The position numbers and the translations under genes were made by a program. Of a stretch of 64,000 nucleotides of DNA, positions 48,015-55,128 are shown one piece after another. Source of the stretch: 34-65-8 sp964516135 (GTDB lineage: Bacteria > Pseudomonadota > Alphaproteobacteria > Sphingomonadales > Sphingomonadaceae); NCBI GenBank assembly GCA_964516135.1, contig CAZEWN010000018.1, positions 1 through 64,000 on the forward strand, in the 5' to 3' direction. Positions within the stretch are counted from its first letter, which is position 1; each line of letters begins with the position of its first letter. A model generated the notes under the pieces. It saw only the letters and a list, made by a program, of their open reading frames with translations, had not been told where the DNA came from and ran no database searches.

Positions 48015-48293
48015 ATGACCAACCGCTCCACGAAGCCTGTCACCGTCACCCTCGGCCCGCTCGCCGGGGCCGCGCAGAGCCGCGTTGCTTCGGGCCGCTA
48101 CGGCTCGATGAGCGAGGTCGTCCGCGCCGGTTTGCGCGCGCTGGAGCGGGAGGAAGTGGCGCTCGACGCGATCCTCAAGGCGCGCGTCGCTGAGGCGCTG
48201 GCCGATCCGGAGCCGGCGATACCGCAGGCCGAAGTCTTCGCCGATCTTTCTGCCCACCACGCTGCTAGGGAAACCAGGCGCACCCGCACGTGA
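48015..48293 (+). CDS. ParD-like antitoxin
   Basis: CopG/ParD-type ribbon-helix-helix antitoxin that neutralises the adjacent toxin and represses the pair. The start at 48015 gives 92 aa; in-frame ATGs at 47991 and 47997 lie inside the putative operator and are less likely. The N-terminal DNA-binding part is KPVTVTLGPLAG...GRYGSMSEVVRAGLRALE, where SMSEVVRAGLR is typical ParD. The C-terminal half (QAEVFADLSAHH) binds toxin. It overlaps the toxin gene by 4 bp. Confidence 0.85.
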   Translation: MTNRSTKPVTVTLGPLAGAAQSRVASGRYGSMSEVVRAGLRALEREEVALDAILKARVAEALADPEPAIPQAEVFADLSAHHAARETRRTRT

Positions 48294-48595
48294 AGCGCCA
48301 TGCGGTGACGTGGCACCCGCGCGCCCGCGCAGACCTCATCGCTCTCTACGACTGGATCGCCGCGCGCGCCGACCCTGCCACCGCCTACGGCTGGACCGCG
48401 GGCATCGAAGGTCACACCGCGCGGCTGGAGGCTTTCCCCGATCGCGGCACCCCGCGCGACGATCTGGTGCAGGGCCTGCGCACCATCGTCTATCGCGGGC
48501 GAACTGTGATCGCTTACCGGGTCACGGGCGAGGCGGTCGAAGTGCTGCGGCTGGTCCACGCGGGGCAGGATTGGCAAGGGATGGGCGATGAGTGA
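48290..48595 (+). CDS. ParE/RelE-family toxin
   Basis: Toxin of the ParE/RelE superfamily; ParE members poison DNA gyrase. GTG start at 48290 inside the antitoxin's last codons (gtga); 101 aa. Family pattern: WHPRARADLIALYDWIAARA, an internal GRRTGRPRD-like FPDRGTPRDDLVQGLRTIVY, the YRGRTVIAYRV strand, and the C-terminal VLRLVHAGQDW. Length is normal, so the toxin appears intact. Confidence 0.88.
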   Translation: MKRHAVTWHPRARADLIALYDWIAARADPATAYGWTAGIEGHTARLEAFPDRGTPRDDLVQGLRTIVYRGRTVIAYRVTGEAVEVLRLVHAGQDWQGMGDE

Positions 48596-48656
48596 GGACG
48601 ACAGGGCATCGCTAGGCTCGAAACCGACTGACGACTGAACCGGCCGCCGCCTCGGC

Positions 48657-48848
48657 ATGGGCGAATTCGGCCGCCGCATCGCCGCGCGCAAGGAGGAGCT
48701 GGGTCTGGCCGATGATTCCGCTCATCCTGAGCTTTGTCGGAAGCGAAGCTGATCCGAAGGATCAACGGCGCGCAACGCGGGCAAGAACCGCACCCCCAGC
48801 AAGCGCGCGCTGCTCAAGGCGATCGAGGACGCGGGCGGGGAGTGGTGA
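48657..48848 (+). pseudogene. Small gene interrupted by a repeat
   Basis: From the ATG at 48657 the frame encodes MGEFGRRIAARKEELGLADD. It then enters repeat-like DNA and hits a TGA at 48750, and in the same frame continues as NAGKNRTPSKRALLKAIEDA-GGEW to a stop at 48846. The C-terminal KNRTPSKRALL segment looks like the end of a small sphingomonad protein. The simplest reading is a small gene broken by insertion of a palindromic repeat. Function unknown. Confidence 0.5.
48718..48771. repeat. Degenerate REP-like repeat
   Basis: cgctcatcctgagctttgtc...gatccgaaggatcaac resembles the common sphingomonad palindrome built on catcctgagcttgtcgaaggatg, but with extra bases. It lies within the broken small gene and introduces its stop codon. 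Confidence 0.5.
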
Positions 48849-48999
48849 GGGGGGTAGTATGCTGATCTCCGAAATTCCCTGTCCCCGGAATTCCCACCGA
48901 TGCGCCGGAGTTTGACATCCGACCGTCGAGCGAAGTCGCGTAACGAGCCTTTTACTTGATCGACTGTAGGAAGCAGCGTTGAAAGGTGGTTCGGAGTGA

Positions 49000-49296
49000 A
49001 TGTGCATGGACTGGGGTTCTTTGATTTACGTTGGTATCGGCATTGCTTTTGGCTATGCGATTTGCCTTGGTCGACACGCTCAGCGCCGCATAGCCAGAAT
49101 CGAACACGAAGCGATGAGTATGCACGCGACGATGTTACGTTCGTTCGCCGAGCGTATGTCACATTCTGCGCAGGTTACTGCTGACTCCCCCGCAGAATCG
49201 GAGGAAGAGCAGATGTTCCGTATGGGCATGGCCAAAGGTCAGGAACTGCTCGCGAAGGAGTTGAGCGCGATGGCCGACCGAATCAATCCACGTTAG
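49000..49296 (+). CDS. Small single-span membrane protein
   Basis: Unknown function. The 98-aa product has one N-terminal membrane helix (SLIYVGIGIAFGYAICLG), then a cytoplasmic, charged and helical part (QRRIARIEHEAMSMHATML, EEEQMFRMGMAKGQELLAKE). ATGs at 49000 and 49006; ggag just upstream. Its base composition is less GC-rich than the core genes, like the convergent gene next to it. It lies in the small accessory zone between two toxin-antitoxin-type modules. I do not recognise a family. Confidence 0.65.
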   Translation: MCMDWGSLIYVGIGIAFGYAICLGRHAQRRIARIEHEAMSMHATMLRSFAERMSHSAQVTADSPAESEEEQMFRMGMAKGQELLAKELSAMADRINPR

Positions 49297-49307
49297 TGAT
49301 CAGATAG

Positions 49308-49862
49308 TTAAATATGAAGAAAACGGTCCGACACCATTCGAAGCAGTGGGGTGTCGATGAAGTCAGGTGCTCGAGAAAAATACTCCTTTGCTTGCGATTT
49401 ACCCTCTGGCGAGAGATTTTTCAGATGATCCATAGCGCTGCCCACAGAAAAATCGTTCCCCGTCTTTTCTTGAAAGTTGCTCGAGAGTCCCGTCCAAACC
49501 ACTGCATCGATCTGCAACTCGAATGCCCAAATTTTGATGGAATCTGGGACATGCGGTTTGCCCGCGCGAGTGCCATCAACCTGATAGAATCCGATACGCT
49601 TCAAGATCGTACTTTCGCGGCATCTGAGGTCACAAACAGCATCGTCGAGTTCCTGTCGTTTGCTCAAAACGTAACTGACAGGGCAGGCTTCACCATTCTC
49701 ATCGTCAATTACCAAGGTAAGCGCACCATCACGGGTCTCCGATACCCTTGAAAACTCAAGCTTCAGCAGAGGGCCATCGGGCAGCCACCCGCCGTGCCAG
49801 CGATCAAAGTCTGGCCTCTTGTCCCACAGGAGCGAACCCCAACCCAACACGGCTATCTTCAT
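49308..49862 (-). CDS. Uncharacterised protein (GGCT-like opening) coupled to HEPN/MNT genes
   Basis: Start at 49862 (MKIAVLGWGSLLWD), 184 aa; an ATG at 49874 that overlaps the hepT stop (tgatg) is an alternative. The opening loop VLGWGSLLWD recalls the substrate loop of gamma-glutamylcyclotransferase-like folds, and LEFSRVSETRDGALTLVID, DLRCRESTILKRIG and AVVWTGLSSNFQ form a recognisable uncharacterised-family pattern. The enzymatic role is a guess. It is visibly more AT-rich than flanking genes, suggesting recent transfer. It appears to be the third gene of an mntA-hepT operon. Confidence 0.75.
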   Translation of the reverse strand: MKIAVLGWGSLLWDKRPDFDRWHGGWLPDGPLLKLEFSRVSETRDGALTLVIDDENGEACPVSYVLSKRQELDDAVCDLRCRESTILKRIGFYQVDGTRAGKPHVPDSIKIWAFELQIDAVVWTGLSSNFQEKTGNDFSVGSAMDHLKNLSPEGKSQAKEYFSRAPDFIDTPLLRMVSDRFLHI

Positions 49863-49873
49863 GCGCACTCCCA

Positions 49874-50212
49874 TCACCTCAGCGCATTCAGGCAATCCTC
49901 GCGCAAGTCGGGCAGGCTTTCCCTCGCGGTCAGCCAGATCGTCCCCAAGTCGAGCATATCGTACTCGTGCCGCAGCCTGTTGCCGAGCCCTCGAACCGCG
50001 TCGACGGGAGTGCGCGGTGATATCTCGGCCATCCTTTCCGGGCCGATCTTTATCACTGCCTCGGTGATCCGTTGCAGGCACCGCTCAACGGCGTCGATGG
50101 TCTTGTCGTCGGCGGCGAAGGAATCGAAGTCGTAACCGTCAAGGTAGGCTTCGATCTTGTCGATGTTGTCGGCGATGTCCTGCAAGCGAAGCAACTCGCG
50201 TTCAGTAGACAC
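49874..50212 (-). CDS. HEPN (HepT-like, DUF86) protein
   Basis: HepT-type RNase toxin of an MNT-HEPN toxin-antitoxin pair. 112 aa, all-helical. The active-site segment reads RGLGNRLRHEYDMLD: His82 and Tyr84 are present. The Arg expected five residues before the His in the canonical R-x4-H motif is Gly77, with Arg79 and Arg81 nearby, as in one HepT subgroup. It overlaps the mntA gene by 11 bp and the following gene by up to 3 bp. Confidence 0.88.
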   Translation of the reverse strand: MSTERELLRLQDIADNIDKIEAYLDGYDFDSFAADDKTIDAVERCLQRITEAVIKIGPERMAEISPRTPVDAVRGLGNRLRHEYDMLDLGTIWLTARESLPDLREDCLNALR

Positions 50213-50498
50213 GCAATCGGTCCCGGTCGATTTGCGCCTGCATACGCGGGTTGCGCGCGGGTTCGACGATCAGATCGACCGGCACGCCCACGATACGGGC
50301 GACTTGTTCGGAAATGGCCGCAAAGCGGAACAGGTCGATATGCGCGCGCTCGTCGAGTGTAACCGCAAGGTCGACGTCCGAGCCGACCTTGCCATCGCCG
50401 CGTGCGACCGAGCCGAACAGAGACAGCCTCTTCAACCCAAGCGCGCGCAACTGCCTCTTGCTGCCATTCAGGCGGTCCAGAACGGTCGCGCGGTCCAT
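50202..50498 (-). CDS. MNT nucleotidyltransferase (MntA-like antitoxin)
   Basis: Minimal nucleotidyltransferase; characterised MntA antitoxins AMPylate HepT near its active site. 98 aa. The signature GSVARGDGKVGSDVD fits GS-x10-DxD, with Ser30, Asp41 and Asp43, and a third Asp in GVPVDLIV. All catalytic residues appear intact. It is the first gene of the operon. It is transcribed on the - strand, divergent from the HTH gene at 50632. Confidence 0.9.
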   Translation of the reverse strand: MDRATVLDRLNGSKRQLRALGLKRLSLFGSVARGDGKVGSDVDLAVTLDERAHIDLFRFAAISEQVARIVGVPVDLIVEPARNPRMQAQIDRDRLRVY

Positions 50499-50631
50499 GA
50501 GCCGAATCTGGCCGAGTTCTTCACGAGCGTCAACGTCGGGACGGCTCCACCAAACAAACCATTTTCCTACAGCCCCCCGCTTGGCATACCTGCCTTGGTT
50601 CGCTTTTCCTCATGCACAAGGACGCGGATCG

Positions 50632-51786
50632 ATGGCTCAGCTGCCCGCCACAACCCACACCCCTGCCACGCCCGACAGGTTCACCCTGCCGGGGGATATT
50701 CCGGATCATTCCGACGCCGTTGCAGGCGGGCTGACATCCCCCACCCCCGGCCCATCCCCTGAAGGGGAGGGGGGATACGGCGTCCCGACGCAGGACTGGC
50801 TGGCGCGGGGCCTCAGGCATCCGGCGGGGCGGGGGTGGGAGGGTGAGGGCGCGCCTGGCGCCGGCTCGCGCCCCGCGCACGGCGTGCCCGCGCTGGACGA
50901 GGAGCCGGAGGAGGCGCGCGGCCTGTTCGACCGCGCGCGCCAGGTCGCGTTTCTCCGCGCGCTTGCCGCGTGCGGGGCGGTGCGGCGGGCATCGGCTCAT
51001 GCCGGCGTTTCCTATCGCACCGCCTATCGCGAGCGGCGCGCCAGCCCCGCGTTTCGCCGCGCGTGGGATGCGGCGCTGCTGGCGGCGCGCGCGCTGTCCG
51101 AAGACGTGCTCGCCTGCCGCGCGCTCGACGGGGTGGAGGAAAAGGTGTTCTACCGCGGCGAGGAGGTGGGCAGCCGCATCCGTTACGATACCCGCCTGCT
51201 GCTGGCGCACCTCGCGCGGCTCGACAAGCTGACCGGGGATGCAAGGCTGCGCGCCTTTGCCGACGATTACGAGGGCGCGATGGAACGCTTTGCCGCCGGG
51301 ATCGACGACCCCGCGCCGGTTTGCGATCACTGCGGCGAGGCACTGCCGCTGGTCGCATCCGCGTCCGCGAACGCCCCGGACGGGGCCGGGGCCGGGGCCG
51401 GGGCGTTTTTCACTCCAGGACAGTGTGACAGGTGTGACACGGCGCCCGCGCCAGCCGCCGCCGAACCTCCGCCGCCCGCGAACCCGTGCCCCGATTGCGG
51501 GGGCCATTGCAGCGATCCTCACGCCAGGCTGACCCAGGCCGATTGCCAGTGGCTCGGTAACCGGCTCGCGCGGATGGAAGCCGCTCGCCCCTATGGCGCG
51601 CGCGATCCGTACGAACTGGCCCGGGGCGGCCTGAGTAACTGGGATGCCGAGGATGTCGAGGCGATGCAGCTCATGGCCTTCGAGGACGGGATCGCGGACT
51701 GGTGGCTGCTCGTCCCGCCCGACGATGACGAGGAGGAGGGCGCAGGCGCGCGAGCGGCAGAAGCACAGTGCTTCGCGCAGGCGTGA
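50632..51786 (+). CDS. HTH and zinc-ribbon protein with repeat-derived insertion
   Basis: Unknown function; the helix-turn-helix part recalls terminase-small-subunit-like DNA-binding modules. 384 aa. Residues about 34-73 (PTPGPSPEGEGG...) are encoded by a C/G-rich repeat read in frame. Residues about 95-205 hold the conserved core QVAFLRALAACGAVRRASAH-AGVSYRTAY. Three zinc-ribbon-like CxxC clusters follow (CDHCG, CDRC, CPDCGGHC), with a Gly-Ala tract from GGGGCC repeats between the first two. The C-terminus is acidic. No phage genes surround it. Confidence 0.7.
   Translation: MAQLPATTHTPATPDRFTLPGDIPDHSDAVAGGLTSPTPGPSPEGEGGYGVPTQDWLARGLRHPAGRGWEGEGAPGAGSRPAHGVPALDEEPEEARGLFDRARQVAFLRALAACGAVRRASAHAGVSYRTAYRERRASPAFRRAWDAALLAARALSEDVLACRALDGVEEKVFYRGEEVGSRIRYDTRLLLAHLARLDKLTGDARLRAFADDYEGAMERFAAGIDDPAPVCDHCGEALPLVASASANAPDGAGAGAGAFFTPGQCDRCDTAPAPAAAEPPPPANPCPDCGGHCSDPHARLTQADCQWLGNRLARMEAARPYGARDPYELARGGLSNWDAEDVEAMQLMAFEDGIADWWLLVPPDDDEEEGAGARAAEAQCFAQA
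50731..50849. repeat. C/G-rich inverted repeat inside a coding region
   Basis: A C-rich arm (catcccccacccccggccca, from 50735) and a G-rich arm (ggggcgggggtgggagggtg, about 50825-50844) are imperfect inverted copies of each other. A small hairpin tcccct-ga-agggga lies inside. The composition and the encoded SPTPGPSPEGEG are those of a common intergenic repeat of sphingomonads, here within an open frame without breaking it. Confidence 0.6.
51370..51410 (+). repeat. GGGGCC tandem repeat with terminator-like fold
   Basis: ggggcc is repeated three times plus a final gggg (51382-51403), giving four G4 runs, a canonical G-quadruplex motif. The flanks aacgccccgg (51370-51379) and ccggggcgtt (51398-51407) can form a 10-bp stem that runs into five T residues, like an intrinsic terminator. 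It encodes the Gly-Ala tract of the surrounding gene. Confidence 0.75.
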
Positions 51787-51808
51787 CCCGCCACGCGCGC
51801 AGGCGGCG

Positions 51809-52342
51809 TCACTCGACCAGCGCCAGTTCCACCTGGCCGTGGCCGCGCGCGATCAGGCCCAGCCGCTCGGCGGCGGCGCGGCTCATGTCGAGCACGCGCC
51901 CGGCGTGGAACGGCCCGCGATCGTTGATGCGGACGACGACCGACTTGCCGTTGGCGGGGTTGGTCACGCGGACCATGCTGCCGAACGGGAGCGAGCGGTG
52001 CGCGGCGGTGAGCGCGCCGTTGTCGAACGCCTCGCCGCTGGCGGTGCGGCGGCCCTGGAACTTGGCGGCATAGTAGGATGCGCCGCCGGTGCCGAGCTGG
52101 CGGGCGCCCTCGGCCGGCTCGGCGGCTTCGGGGGCGGGGGCGATTGCGGCAATGTCGACCGCACCCGCCGCGGCGACCGGAGTGGCGGGAAGCTTGGCAT
52201 AGGTGGCGAACTGCGCGTCGAACACAGGGTCGGCCTGGGCGTGGGCAGGGCCGGCCGTGAGCGTCAGGAGCGCCGCGAGCGCGCCGATCGCACGGCGGCG
52301 CGGCAGCTTGCGCGCCGGGCGCTGGTGAAGCGGGGTGGTCAT
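51809..52342 (-). CDS. rlpA: RlpA family septal-ring lytic transglycosylase
   Basis: Double-psi beta-barrel protein; RlpA cleaves denuded peptidoglycan glycans at the septum in Pseudomonas. The start at 52342 gives 177 aa with a basic signal peptide (PRRRAIGALAALLTLTAGPA). The DPBB domain is about 88-177, with GGASYYAAKFQGRRTASGE, LPFGSMVRVTNPANGKSVVV and the conserved RINDRGPF (catalytic Asp), ending GLIARGHGQVELALVE. No SPOR domain, so septal targeting is uncertain. No lipobox is evident. Confidence 0.87.
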   Translation of the reverse strand: MTTPLHQRPARKLPRRRAIGALAALLTLTAGPAHAQADPVFDAQFATYAKLPATPVAAAGAVDIAAIAPAPEAAEPAEGARQLGTGGASYYAAKFQGRRTASGEAFDNGALTAAHRSLPFGSMVRVTNPANGKSVVVRINDRGPFHAGRVLDMSRAAAERLGLIARGHGQVELALVE

Positions 52343-53295
52343 CGTGATGGTTCCGTTTCCGTCCTTGGCGGCGCGTTTACCCGCGACGCGTTGACGGTTC
52401 CAAACCGCCGCAACGGCTCGTCGACGTGGAGCAACGGCTGGGCCGGGAAATGAGGCGAAAACGGGACGCCGCGCGGCTCGGGGAGGCGCGAAACGCGCAG
52501 CCTGGCGGCGATCGACTCGGCAATGGCTACAAGTTTGGCGGCCGGCAACCCTGCGCGCAAACACGGGCGATCCGCGAACGATCGGCGGTGCGGGGGGCAA
52601 GATGGCCAGGTCTGCGGGGGCGGAAGACGGACGGCGGTATCGCGCATCGGACAAGAGGCTCAATGCAAATGGGGCCGGCATCGCTGCCGACCCCACTCTC
52701 ACCAGCGCGTGGTCTTCCCGCGTGGCGCTGCCCGAGGGCAACAGCCATACCGGCAAGCGCTTGGCGCCCGATGTTTCCCCTGTGCTCCGGCAAGCCGGTT
52801 CGCAGGTTCCGTCACCGGCGCTCGCGCCGGCATCCGGTTCCGCTCTGGTATCGCATCCGGTCCGAAGACCGGCGCCGCGTCGCCATGACGGTTCCGAGAC
52901 CGATCAATCCGTAATGGCCGTCCATATCGCTGGTCTTACACAGCCACCGAAGCGGCGCGCAATCCCGTCAATGGTCGACCGGATTATCCGGCCCGACATT
53001 GGATCGCTTTCGCGTTCTTCTCAAGCGGTGCCCTTGCTTTCGGTCGAAACCTTCCGCAGGTACTCCTCGAAGAGCGCGCGGACAGATCCGCTGCCTCTTC
53101 AGGCTTTGAAAACTGCCTTAGTTTCCGGTCGTTAGACCGTCATCTAGGGCCGCTTTCGCATCCTTCCGATGGGTTGAGACTGCGCCCGCGAACCGAGTCG
53201 GGCAAGCGTTTCAAGGTCGACTTTTCCACCATCCCCCGTTTTCGCTGTGGACGAGGGTGGATAATTCAACGGTTCATCGCAACATTTGTCTATGA
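52343..53295. other. About 950 bp without a convincing gene
   Basis: Between the rlpA start and the argG stop, several frames are open but none shows family-like sequence, a signal peptide or a good ribosome-binding site. The rlpA promoter must lie at the left end. The right end is less GC-rich and holds three DnaA-box-like 9-mers (53222-53264). No tRNA or terminator with a T-run was found. Confidence 0.5.
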
Positions 53296-54510
53296 TCAGC
53301 GATCTCGCTTCGCCAACAAACGCAGCCGCAGGGCGTTGAGCTTGATGAAGCCCGCCGCGTCGGCCTGGTCGTAGGCTCCGGCATCGTCTTCGAACGTCAC
53401 ATGCGCCTCGGAATAGAGCGAATTGGGCGACCTGCGCCCCACCACGCTCGCCAGCCCTTTGTAGAGCTTGAGCCGCACGGTGCCGCTGACTTTCTCCTGG
53501 CTGAGATCGATCGCGGCCTGGAGCATCTCGCGCTCGGGGCTGAACCAGAAGCCGTTGTAGATCAGCTCGGCATACTTCGGCATCAGCTCGTCCTTGAGGT
53601 GCGCCGCGCCGCGATCGAGTGTGATCTGTTCGATCCCGCGGTGCGCGCGAGCATAAATTTCGCCGCCGGGCGTTTCGTACATGCCGCGCGACTTCATGCC
53701 GACGAAGCGGTTCTCGACCAGGTCGAGGCGGCCGATGCCATGCTTGCGGCCAAGCTCGTTGAGCGCCGCCAGCAGCGTGGCCGGGCTCATCGCTTCGCCA
53801 TTGAGCGCGACGCCGTCGCCGCGCTCGAACTCCAGCATGATATAGTCCGCCTGGTCCGGCGCATCCTCAGGGTGCTCGGTGCGCGAATAGACGTAGTCGG
53901 GGGTCTCGTCCCACGGGTTTTCGAGCACCTTGCCCTCGGACGAGGTATGGAGGAGGTTGGCGTCGGTCGAGAACGGGCTTTCGCCGCGCTTGTCCTTCGG
54001 CACCTGGATCTGATGCGCCTCGGCCCAGGCGATCAGCGCGGTGCGGCTGGTGAGGTCCCATTCGCGCCACGGGGCGATGACCTTGATGTCGGGGTCGAGG
54101 GCATAAGCCGACAGCTCGAAGCGAACCTGATCATTGCCCTTGCCGGTTGCGCCGTGGGCAATGGCGTCGGCGCCGGTCTCGCGCGCGATCTCGACCAAGC
54201 GCTTTGAAATGAGCGGGCGCGCGATAGAGGTGCCGAGCAGGTAGTCGCCTTCGTAGCGGGCATTGGCGCGCATCATCGGGAACACGAAGTCGCGCACGAA
54301 TTCCTCGCGCAGATCCTCGATGAAAATGTGTTCGTCCGGAATGCCCATCGCCCGCGCCTTGGCCCGGGCCGGTTCGATCTCCTCGCCCTGGCCGAGATCG
54401 GCGGTGAAAGTGACCACTTCGAGCCCGCGCTCGACCGAGAGCCACTTGGCGATGACACTGGTATCCAGACCGCCCGAATAGGCGAGGACGACGCGCTTGA
54501 TGTCGGACAT
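53296..54510 (-). CDS. argG: Argininosuccinate synthase
   Basis: Joins citrulline and aspartate with ATP in arginine synthesis. 404 aa. The ATP-pyrophosphatase P-loop AYSGGLDTS is at residues 9-17, followed by FTADLGQGEE, DYLLGTSIARPLI and HGATGKGNDQVRFE. Length and motifs fit the type-1 bacterial enzyme. It is monocistronic by position; a DUF1579-like gene lies 93 bp upstream. No arginine regulatory element was recognised. Confidence 0.97.
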   Translation of the reverse strand: MSDIKRVVLAYSGGLDTSVIAKWLSVERGLEVVTFTADLGQGEEIEPARAKARAMGIPDEHIFIEDLREEFVRDFVFPMMRANARYEGDYLLGTSIARPLISKRLVEIARETGADAIAHGATGKGNDQVRFELSAYALDPDIKVIAPWREWDLTSRTALIAWAEAHQIQVPKDKRGESPFSTDANLLHTSSEGKVLENPWDETPDYVYSRTEHPEDAPDQADYIMLEFERGDGVALNGEAMSPATLLAALNELGRKHGIGRLDLVENRFVGMKSRGMYETPGGEIYARAHRGIEQITLDRGAAHLKDELMPKYAELIYNGFWFSPEREMLQAAIDLSQEKVSGTVRLKLYKGLASVVGRRSPNSLYSEAHVTFEDDAGAYDQADAAGFIKLNALRLRLLAKRDR

Positions 54511-54603
54511 TGGGGCACTCCGGTGAATTTCGGCGCGCGGGTATCAGCCGCGTGCGGCGGCGGCAATGCAGAAGCGGTTGGCCGCGAGGGAGCGGCGCTT
54601 CGC

Positions 54604-55113
54604 TCAGGAGACGCGCGACCACTCCATGAACCAGCTATCGTCCCAGGTCGCGCCGCGATCGCGCGAGGTACCCTGGAGCCAGCGGCAGCTCGTAGGGGTG
54701 ATCCGGTCCCATACGCCGCGATACCAGACAGCGGCATCGCCATCGCGATCTTCGCTGAGGAAAGTACCAACCCCCTCCACGAACCCGCCGGTCTGGCCTG
54801 GAACCGTAACCACGCCGGAGCGACGGTTGACGAAGTGGTCGGACCAAATGCCCCGCTCGGCGTCGAGCAGGCGCAGGCCCATGCCAAAGAATGCCCTTGC
54901 GGGGATGCGCAGATCCTCGACGCTGCCAACCCCGCCCATGACCGGCACGACGGTTGCTTCGCCGTCGAACTCGATCCAGGTTTCGTTTTCGCGGAGCCTG
55001 TTGTGAACGCGCCATTCGCCTGTCAGGAAATCGAAATCGCCGGGTAGGCCAGGCGGTGGCGGGGGCAGGGTGGAGGAACTGGGGCCAACTGCGAAAGCGG
55101 CGGACTTGGGCAT
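54604..55113 (-). CDS. DUF1579-like protein
   Basis: Unknown function, probably a lipocalin-like beta-barrel domain. 169 aa, no clear signal peptide. After a Pro-rich N-terminus come the family features DFDFLTGEWRVHNRLRENET, GVGSVEDLRIP, GMGLRLLDAERGIWSDHFVN and a C-terminal SWFMEWSRV. It starts 15 bp after the cfa stop on the same strand, so it may be co-transcribed with cfa. Confidence 0.78.
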   Translation of the reverse strand: MPKSAAFAVGPSSSTLPPPPPGLPGDFDFLTGEWRVHNRLRENETWIEFDGEATVVPVMGGVGSVEDLRIPARAFFGMGLRLLDAERGIWSDHFVNRRSGVVTVPGQTGGFVEGVGTFLSEDRDGDAAVWYRGVWDRITPTSCRWLQGTSRDRGATWDDSWFMEWSRVS

Positions 55114-55128
55114 GGCGATAGCCGCGCG

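Noticed and set aside
52602..53135. A 177-codon + strand frame in the rlpA-argG spacer.
   Set aside because: It has low-complexity composition, no motif, no signal peptide and no good ribosome-binding site. Several other frames there are equally open.
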